Shown one piece after another: positions 58,794 to 64,000 of a DNA stretch of 64,000 nucleotides (positions are counted from its first letter, which is position 1; every line of letters starts with the position of its first letter). A program made the translations under genes and the position numbers. The stretch comes from Bifidobacterium catenulatum DSM 16992 = JCM 1194 = LMG 11043 (GTDB taxonomy: Bacteria; Actinomycetota; Actinomycetes; Actinomycetales; Bifidobacteriaceae). The notes under the pieces are model-generated. The model was not told the DNA's origin. It did no database searches and saw only the letters and a list, made by a program, of their open reading frames with translations. The DNA is taken from NCBI RefSeq assembly GCF_001025195.1, contig NZ_AP012325.1:62001-126000 (forward strand). The letters are read 5' to 3'.

Positions 58794-60158
58794 ATGTTCT
58801 TTCTTCGAATGATTTTCCGCTCGTTCAGCAGGCAGTTCAAACGCAGGCTGCTGATCGCGGTCACCGTATGCTTGTCGGCCACGGTCAGCGTGGCCATGTT
58901 GGGCGTGGTGTTCGACGTTGGAGACAAGCTGAACGCCGAACTGTCGACGTACGGTTCCAACATCATCGTGCAGCCCAAAGCTGATGCCGTCGTCAACGAC
59001 CTGTACAACACGGGTGGTGACGCTGACAGCAGCGCTTCCGGCACTTCCGAATCCGATCCGACCACATTTTTGAAGGAATCGGATGTATCGAAGATCAAAA
59101 CCATCTTCTGGGCGTTCAATATCACGAATTTTGCCCCCGAACTTAATATCCATGCTGACGTGAATTGCGCGTCCGAATCGGCGGCATCGGCGGATTCCAG
59201 CTCCTGTAAGGCTTCCGGAGTGCCGATTGTAGGCACATGGTTCGCGAAGACCCTGCACATGGATTCCGGCGAATCCACGGTGGCGGGTATGAACGGCATG
59301 CGTTCGTGGTGGAAGCTTGACGGCTCTTGGCCGAAAGATGATAGCGCGCAAGGTCTGATCGGCACCACGCTCGCATCCAAGCTCGGCGTGGCCAAGGGAG
59401 ACACCGTAACCCTCTACAAAACCACCGCCGACGGCAGCCGCAACAAGCAGCAGATCACTATCACCGGCATTTACGATTCTGGCGATAGCGACAACAACGC
59501 GATGTACATTCCGTCATTCACCGCGCAGGTGCTTGCGAATCTGCCTGATTCCATTGACAAGATCGAAGTCAAAGCGCTGACCACGCCAGACAATGATTTG
59601 GCGCGAAAGGCGTCGAAGAATCCGAACGCGCTCACACAAGACGAGTGGGAAACATGGTATTGCACCGCATACCCTTCGTCCATCGCCTACCAGATCGAAG
59701 AGGTTATTCCCGGTTCCGTAGCCAAGCAGGTGCGTCAGGTGGCCGCATTGCAGGGCGATGTGCTGCAGAAAACGCAGGCGGTGATGGTGCTGATGACCGT
59801 GCTTTCGTTGGTTGCGGCCGCTATTGCAGTGGCGAATCTGATGGCCGCCTCGATTGGTGAGCGCGGTTCCGAATTGGCGTTGCTGAAGGCGATTGGTGCC
59901 ACCGATGGTGCGGTTTCCCGCCTGATGCTCGCTGAGACGGCTGTGATTTCGTTGGTTGGCGCGATTGTTGGTGCGCTGTTGGGTTCTTGTGTTGCGCAGA
60001 TTGTGGGACACGTGGTATTCGGTTCCGGCATTACGATGCGTCCGATGGTGTTTGTGCTGGTGTTTGTGCTGCTGACGCTTACCGTGCTGATCGCCTCGTT
60101 CTCGTCGATCCGTTCGATTCTGGGACTCAAACCCGCGGAGGTGTTGCATGGTAGGTGA
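58794..60158 (+). CDS. FtsX-type ABC permease 1 of the iron locus
   Basis: MacB-type permease of 454 residues: one N-terminal helix (about 17-40), a large extracellular domain (about 45-320), and three C-terminal helices (about 325-450) with the loop ASIGERGSELALLKAIGATD that contacts the ATPase. It stands in the conserved order DUF2318, permease, permease, ATPase, as in the FTR1/P19 loci of other phyla. The reaction driven by this ABC unit is unknown there; export or positioning of redox components has been proposed. Its stop region overlaps the start of permease 2 by eleven bases. Confidence 0.88.
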   Translation: MFFLRMIFRSFSRQFKRRLLIAVTVCLSATVSVAMLGVVFDVGDKLNAELSTYGSNIIVQPKADAVVNDLYNTGGDADSSASGTSESDPTTFLKESDVSKIKTIFWAFNITNFAPELNIHADVNCASESAASADSSSCKASGVPIVGTWFAKTLHMDSGESTVAGMNGMRSWWKLDGSWPKDDSAQGLIGTTLASKLGVAKGDTVTLYKTTADGSRNKQQITITGIYDSGDSDNNAMYIPSFTAQVLANLPDSIDKIEVKALTTPDNDLARKASKNPNALTQDEWETWYCTAYPSSIAYQIEEVIPGSVAKQVRQVAALQGDVLQKTQAVMVLMTVLSLVAAAIAVANLMAASIGERGSELALLKAIGATDGAVSRLMLAETAVISLVGAIVGALLGSCVAQIVGHVVFGSGITMRPMVFVLVFVLLTLTVLIASFSSIRSILGLKPAEVLHGR

Positions 60159-61407
60159 GTTCAAGACAGTCCGTAAGGGGCATGAGATGACTAATCGCAA
60201 GATGTTCTTCACCATGCTGTGGGGCGCGGTGTTCCGCCGTCGTTCGCGAGCCGTTATGGCGGTGATCGCCTCCATGGTGGGCGCTGCCACGCTGTTCTGC
60301 CTTGCTGCAACGTGTATTGCCGTTCCACAGCAGATGAACGAGGAAATGCGCGCGTATGGCGCGAATCTTATCGTCACACCATCCGAATCAACCGAAAAGT
60401 CCAACGGCATCGACACCGATACCACCAAAGCGTTGAACCAGATGGTGAAAGGCTCATACAGCGCCCGTTCCGCCGCCTACCGGTATGAAAGCGTGCGCAT
60501 AAACTCGGCGCCATACACGCTGGCCGGCATCACGACCAAAGATGTGAAAGCGCTCAACCATCATTGGAATGTGACTGGCGATTGGCCCAGCGAAGGCAAT
60601 GTGATGCTCGGCCGTGACGTGGCCGACGCGCTCGGCGTCTCCATCGGTTCGACCGTGACCATCGGCTACCGCACATCCGACGATGCGCAGAATTCCAGCG
60701 CTCTTGGCCAAACCGAAGCGCAAGCCATGGAAAACGGCCGCGTTTCGTCCGACATTATGGAGAACACCGGCACCGAATTCCGTGTCGGAGGCATCGTCGA
60801 TACGGGCGGCAGCGAAGACGAAATCGTCTACGCAGTCAATGCTGACGTGGCCAAACTGGCCGGTTCCAAACGCGGTGCGGACGTGATCGAATATTCCGTC
60901 AATGCGGTAGGTAGCGAACTCAACGACGTCGTCAAATCAATCAATGCGAATCCGTCAACCAGCGTGAAAGCGCAGACCGTCACCAAAATCACCTCATCCG
61001 ACACCCGCATCATCGCCATGCTGCAAACCCTGTTCTGGATCGTGTCGCTGATCGTGCTCGTGCTGACGCTGGTCGGCGTGGGCACCACCATCAGTTCCAT
61101 CGTGTCTCAGCGACGCAACGAAATCGGCTTGCGCAAAGCGTTGGGCGCATCGTCGCAGGCCATCGGCATCGAATTCTATGTGGAATCCGCCATCTACGGA
61201 CTGATTGGCGGCCTGATCGGCACTATCATCGGCTACCTGCTGGCCCGCGTGCTGTGCGTGTCCGTATTCGAGCGTGCCATTGGCTTCAACTGGCTGTTGG
61301 GCGTCGCTTCGCTGCTGTTGAGCGTGCTCATCGCCGTCATCGCATCCATTCCGCCGGTTCGCCGCGCAACCCGTATCGACCCCGCCATCGTTTTGAGGGA
61401 GGAATAA
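60148..61407 (+). CDS. FtsX-type ABC permease 2 of the iron locus
   Basis: Paralogous MacB-type permease, up to 419 residues: N-terminal helix (about 38-60), extracellular domain (about 65-285), and three helices (about 290-415) with the coupling loop SQRRNEIGLRKALGASSQAI. Two starts are plausible. ATG 60148 has GGAGG at good distance and overlaps the previous gene; ATG 60187 has AAGGGG and gives MTNRKMFF as N-terminus. It is followed two bases later by the ATPase gene. It presumably forms a heterodimer with permease 1. Confidence 0.88.
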   Translation: MVGEFKTVRKGHEMTNRKMFFTMLWGAVFRRRSRAVMAVIASMVGAATLFCLAATCIAVPQQMNEEMRAYGANLIVTPSESTEKSNGIDTDTTKALNQMVKGSYSARSAAYRYESVRINSAPYTLAGITTKDVKALNHHWNVTGDWPSEGNVMLGRDVADALGVSIGSTVTIGYRTSDDAQNSSALGQTEAQAMENGRVSSDIMENTGTEFRVGGIVDTGGSEDEIVYAVNADVAKLAGSKRGADVIEYSVNAVGSELNDVVKSINANPSTSVKAQTVTKITSSDTRIIAMLQTLFWIVSLIVLVLTLVGVGTTISSIVSQRRNEIGLRKALGASSQAIGIEFYVESAIYGLIGGLIGTIIGYLLARVLCVSVFERAIGFNWLLGVASLLLSVLIAVIASIPPVRRATRIDPAIVLREE

Positions 61408-61409
61408 TC

Positions 61410-62231
61410 ATGAGTTCCGAGAATACGTTGAATACGTTGCTTGAATTGGATCATATTTCCAAGATTTACGGCGATTTGCGTGCCGTCGACGATTTGACTT
61501 TGACCGTTCCGCAAGGTGAATGGCTTGCGATTGTCGGTTCGTCGGGTTCCGGTAAAACCACGCTGATGAACATGATTGGCTGCATGGACACGCCTTCAAA
61601 GGGTTCCGTCATGCTGGAAGGCCGCAAGTTGGAGGATTTGAACGCCAAGCAGCTTGCCGACGTGCGTAAGAACATGATCGGATTGGTGTTCCAGAAGTTC
61701 TATCTGGTACCGCATCTGACGGCTGTGGAAAACGTGATGGTGGCACAGTACTACCATTCCGTAGTCAACGAGCAGCAGGCGTTGGAAGCGTTGGAACGCG
61801 TCGGTTTGAAGGAGCGTGCCCACCATCTGCCCGGCCAGCTTTCCGGTGGCGAACAGCAGCGCGTGTGCATCGCACGTGCGCTCATCAACTGCCCGAAATT
61901 GATTCTTGCGGACGAACCGACCGGCAATTTGGATGAGAAGAACGAGAAAATCGTGCTTGACCTGTTCCGTCAGCTGCACGAGCAGGGCACTACCATCATC
62001 GTCGTGACCCATGATGCGCTCGTCGCATCTTGTGCCCAGCGCGAGATTATGCTCAACCATGGCGTGCTCGTCGGCGAGAAGTGGAATGATGAGGCCGCAC
62101 GGAAGGCCTACGAGCAGGCGGGTGGCAAGCCGGCATACACCGGTTCCACTACGGAAGGCGCACAGAATGGCGAGACGGCCATCAGCTTCGCCGATCCGAC
62201 CAAAGCCGCGAAAACCGGTGGCGAAGAATAA
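61410..62231 (+). CDS. ABC transporter ATP-binding protein of the iron locus
   Basis: MacB/LolD-type ATPase of 273 residues. Walker A is GSSGSGKTT (about 42), the Q-loop is in [18 protein letters not shown], the signature is LSGGEQQR (about 148), Walker [13 protein letters not shown] and the switch His in VVTHD. All are intact. The last ~40 residues are an added hydrophilic tail ([18 protein letters not shown]). ATG 61410 follows GGGAGGAA. It energises the two FtsX-type permeases directly upstream. Confidence 0.94.
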   Translation: MSSENTLNTLLELDHISKIYGDLRAVDDLTLTVPQGEWLAIVGSSGSGKTTLMNMIGCMDTPSKGSVMLEGRKLEDLNAKQLADVRKNMIGLVFQKFYLVPHLTAVENVMVAQYYHSVVNEQQALEALERVGLKERAHHLPGQLSGGEQQRVCIARALINCPKLILADEPTGNLDEKNEKIVLDLFRQLHEQGTTIIVVTHDALVASCAQREIMLNHGVLVGEKWNDEAARKAYEQAGGKPAYTGSTTEGAQNGETAISFADPTKAAKTGGEE

Positions 62232-62287
62232 GCTGAAATCAGCCGAATAATCCAAGCCATAGCACTGACGAATCGTACGGAGCGAAC

Positions 62288-62845
62288 ATGAGCAACGAAT
62301 CATCGAATGCGATCAAAGTAATCGCACTGTCTGCGGCAAGCCTTGCATTGCTGTCGGCATGCGGCGAACCCACGGCGACGCCAATGGACGATGAATATGC
62401 CGGAAATTCCGGCGAAAGCGTGCAATCGCAGGAAGAAAATTCAAAGAACAGCGGTAGTGCCACCGACTCCGACGATTCTGCGGATACGGACGTCAAAAAC
62501 CATGCCGACGATCCGAACAGCACTACATCCGATAAGCAAGACACCGGCAACTACGCCGACGGCACCTACTCGATCAACGGCCAGTACGGGCCGGTGAGCG
62601 AAGACACTATCGACGTGCATGTGACGGTCAAAGATCAGACCGTCACCAATGTGGAGGTTATCGGGCATCCGTTCACGTCCATCTCCAAAAAGCACCAGAA
62701 TGCGTTCGCCGAAGCCATCAACGGCGTGGTGGACGGTGAGCCGCTCAAAGACCTCAAGGTAGACAAGGTGGCCGGTGCCAGCTGGACGTCGGAAGCGTTC
62801 AACAAGGCGTTGGATGTGGCCCGTCAGGAAGCGTCAATCCAGTAG
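62288..62845 (+). CDS. FMN-binding lipoprotein, likely flavinylated by ApbE
   Basis: A 185-residue lipoprotein: signal peptide with lipobox LLSAC (Cys25), a long Ser/Asp/Glu/Asn-rich linker (about 30-90), then an FMN_bind domain (about 92-185). The attachment motif DKVAGASWTS fits the ApbE recognition pattern D..(S/A)GA(S/T).(S/T), with Thr167 as predicted acceptor of FMN. It closes the iron locus 56 bp after the ATPase gene. A covalently flavinylated, surface-anchored electron carrier would explain the nearby apbE and could replace the thioredoxin-like proteins found in the Gram-negative versions of this locus. Confidence 0.9.
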   Translation: MSNESSNAIKVIALSAASLALLSACGEPTATPMDDEYAGNSGESVQSQEENSKNSGSATDSDDSADTDVKNHADDPNSTTSDKQDTGNYADGTYSINGQYGPVSEDTIDVHVTVKDQTVTNVEVIGHPFTSISKKHQNAFAEAINGVVDGEPLKDLKVDKVAGASWTSEAFNKALDVARQEASIQ

Positions 62846-62880
62846 GGCCAGTAGCGGCGAAAAGCCCCGCAAACGTACAA

Positions 62881-62940
62881 TGAGCGCCTCGGCTACAGCC
62901 TCACCCAAAGAGTGATCAAAGGCCGTAGCGGGGGCGCTCA
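62881..62940. terminator. Long hairpin between the iron locus and tetR
   Basis: TGAGCGCCTCGGCTAC (62881-62896) pairs with GTAGCGGGGGCGCTCA (62925-62940) over 16 positions with one mismatch and one G-U. It lies between convergent genes without a T-run; it is probably a 3'-end structure, terminator or stabiliser. Confidence 0.5.
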
Positions 62941-62983
62941 CTAAGTTTCAGATTACTATGGCAGCTCTGCTCTGTGATGCCTT

Positions 62984-63637
62984 TCAGACGGCCATAACGG
63001 GCCACAGAACGGCCGCCATGTTCTCAGGCCAAGGAATGCTCGCATCGCCATGCAACGCCTTACAGGCGAGCATAGAGCCGAGTATTGTGCTGAACAGGAA
63101 TTGCGGATCCAATCCATTACGGAACACTCCGGCCTTCACGCCGCGTTCAACAAACTCAGAAAAACGCTTTTCCGCAGGAACAAGCACTTGATTGGCAATC
63201 GCATTCAACGAAGTGTTATCAGACGAAAGCACCACACCAACGGCCTTCAAACCAAAATCGCTGTCGAAAAAACAACCTTGAATGCGTTGCAACATCGTCA
63301 GCAAACCGTTTTTCGACAACTCGACATCGCTGAAATCCGGTAATCCCGCAACTTCCAGCTGCACACGGCGCAACAGATCATCAGCATTCTTATAGCGGCG
63401 ATAAATCGTGGTTTTCGCAACGCCAGAACGACGAGCGACCTCTTCGATGGTTACCGCGCCGACGCCATCGGAAATCACAATCGCAAGCGTGGCCTTCATA
63501 ATCTTATGATCGGTCTGCTCACGAAGCTGCTCGCGGCGGCTCTGCGCCTTGCGAACAGCCTCATGCACGTCACTGACCGCGTCGGAAACCACATCGGAAA
63601 CGGCTTCGGAAACCGCCTCATGCACTCCGGTAATCAT
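62984..63637 (-). CDS. TetR-family transcriptional regulator
   Basis: A 217-residue regulator. The N-terminal HTH reads ISDGVGAVTIEEVARRSGVA then KTTIYRRYKNADDLLRRV (about residues 41-78), typical of TetR. The first ~35 residues are an unusual repetitive stretch (EAVSEAVSDVVSDAVSDVHE) probably forming a helix, followed by QSRREQLREQTDHK. ATG 63637 overlaps the stop of the upstream YhgE gene as ATGA, so both are co-translated. It probably regulates that membrane protein operon. The ligand is unknown. Confidence 0.88.
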   Translation of the reverse strand: MITGVHEAVSEAVSDVVSDAVSDVHEAVRKAQSRREQLREQTDHKIMKATLAIVISDGVGAVTIEEVARRSGVAKTTIYRRYKNADDLLRRVQLEVAGLPDFSDVELSKNGLLTMLQRIQGCFFDSDFGLKAVGVVLSSDNTSLNAIANQVLVPAEKRFSEFVERGVKAGVFRNGLDPQFLFSTILGSMLACKALHGDASIPWPENMAAVLWPVMAV

Positions 63638-64000
63638 GAGATCACCTTGGTGCTTTCCACCTTCGCCACATACCACTTGTTGAACTTGACCAGAGGAATA
63701 CGCAGCACCAAGCCAATCAGCAGCAGCGGAATCAGGAACAACAGCAGTGAGCCGAGCGCATGCCAGTAATCGTTGTTGTAAATACCGGCAATGGCCGCAC
63801 GCAACGCCACAATCGAATGCGTGGCCGGCAGGAACGGGCTGATATCGCTGATGATCTTCGGTAGCACGGCCAGCGGATATGCGCCATTCGAGCCGGAAAT
63901 CTGCGCCACTAGCACCAGCACGCCAATAGCCTTGCCTATATTGCCGAAACTCGCCACCATCGTGTACATGAAGAACGAGAACACCAAGGAGCTCGTCCAG
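63634..64000 (-). CDS. YhgE/Pip family membrane protein, third in the window (5' end outside)
   Basis: The C-terminal ~120 residues of a YhgE/Pip protein: IGVLVLVAQISGSNGAYPLA, then ISPFLPATHSIVALRAAIAG, and a final helix ending in VAKVESTKVIS. The ending is nearly the same as that of the protein at 4319 (ESTKVM). The gene runs off the window end; the frame remains open to base 64000. It is translationally coupled to the TetR gene, giving a self-regulated unit. Confidence 0.88.
   Translation of the reverse strand, partial: WTSSLVFSFFMYTMVASFGNIGKAIGVLVLVAQISGSNGAYPLAVLPKIISDISPFLPATHSIVALRAAIAGIYNNDYWHALGSLLLFLIPLLLIGLVLRIPLVKFNKWYVAKVESTKVIS

Overview
The window is a GC-rich actinobacterial chromosome segment, almost certainly Bifidobacterium of the B. 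adolescentis/catenulatum group. The sucrose phosphorylase (17591-19105) has the 504-residue length and the active-site positions (Asp192, Glu232, Asp290) of the B. adolescentis enzyme. The gene neighbourhood (fba, purA, CLC channel, two fluC genes, sucrose locus, two ilvC genes) also fits. There is one tRNA, no rRNA, no CRISPR, and no complete insertion sequence or prophage.

Layout. 1-9.3 kb: end of a ferredoxin-NADP reductase, htpX, tRNA-Gly(CCC), a YddG-type exporter, and two overlapping YhgE/Pip membrane proteins on the minus strand. 9.6-15.5 kb: fba, purA, a CLC antiporter and a fluC pair. 15.5-21.2 kb: remnant of a solute-binding protein gene, then a sucrose regulon (LacI regulator, sucP, MFS permease) with three matching operators. 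21.2-26 kb: a small leader peptide rich in Ile/Leu/Val with an attenuator in front of an MHS-type transporter, then two convergent ilvC genes separated by three ~91-bp repeats. 26-35 kb: a sialate O-acetylesterase-like protein, two gene remnants meeting at a parS-like site, an amino acid permease, a large FtsX-type permease and a CPA2 antiporter. 35-43.3 kb: a sortase-dependent pilus locus (sortase C, VWA tip pilin, backbone pilin) flanked on both sides by paralogous small HTH/coiled-coil proteins and preceded by an 11-G tract. 43.5-53.2 kb: amino acid permease, TPP-riboswitch thiS-thiF-thiG operon, aldo/keto reductase, and a MarR-controlled heterodimeric ABC exporter. 53.2-62.9 kb: an iron acquisition locus (ApbE, FTR1 permease, P19 lipoprotein, DUF2318 Fe-S protein, two FtsX-type permeases, ATPase, FMN-binding lipoprotein). 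62.9-64 kb: TetR regulator and a third, partial YhgE protein.

The most striking cross-window signal is a dispersed palindromic element, 17 copies between 1.4 and 48.1 kb. Its 9-bp arms GTCCGATTC and GAATCGGAC enclose a variable 4-bp centre. It has no stop codon in any frame. Six copies lie inside five genes, always in the same frame, and encode S-(D/V)-S-x-E-S-D. It looks like a bifidobacterial analogue of gene-invading palindromic repeats. Other leads are the attenuator leader peptide, the poly-G tract in a possible pilus promoter, the paired HTH genes around the pilus, and the flavin-linked version of the FTR1/P19 iron system.
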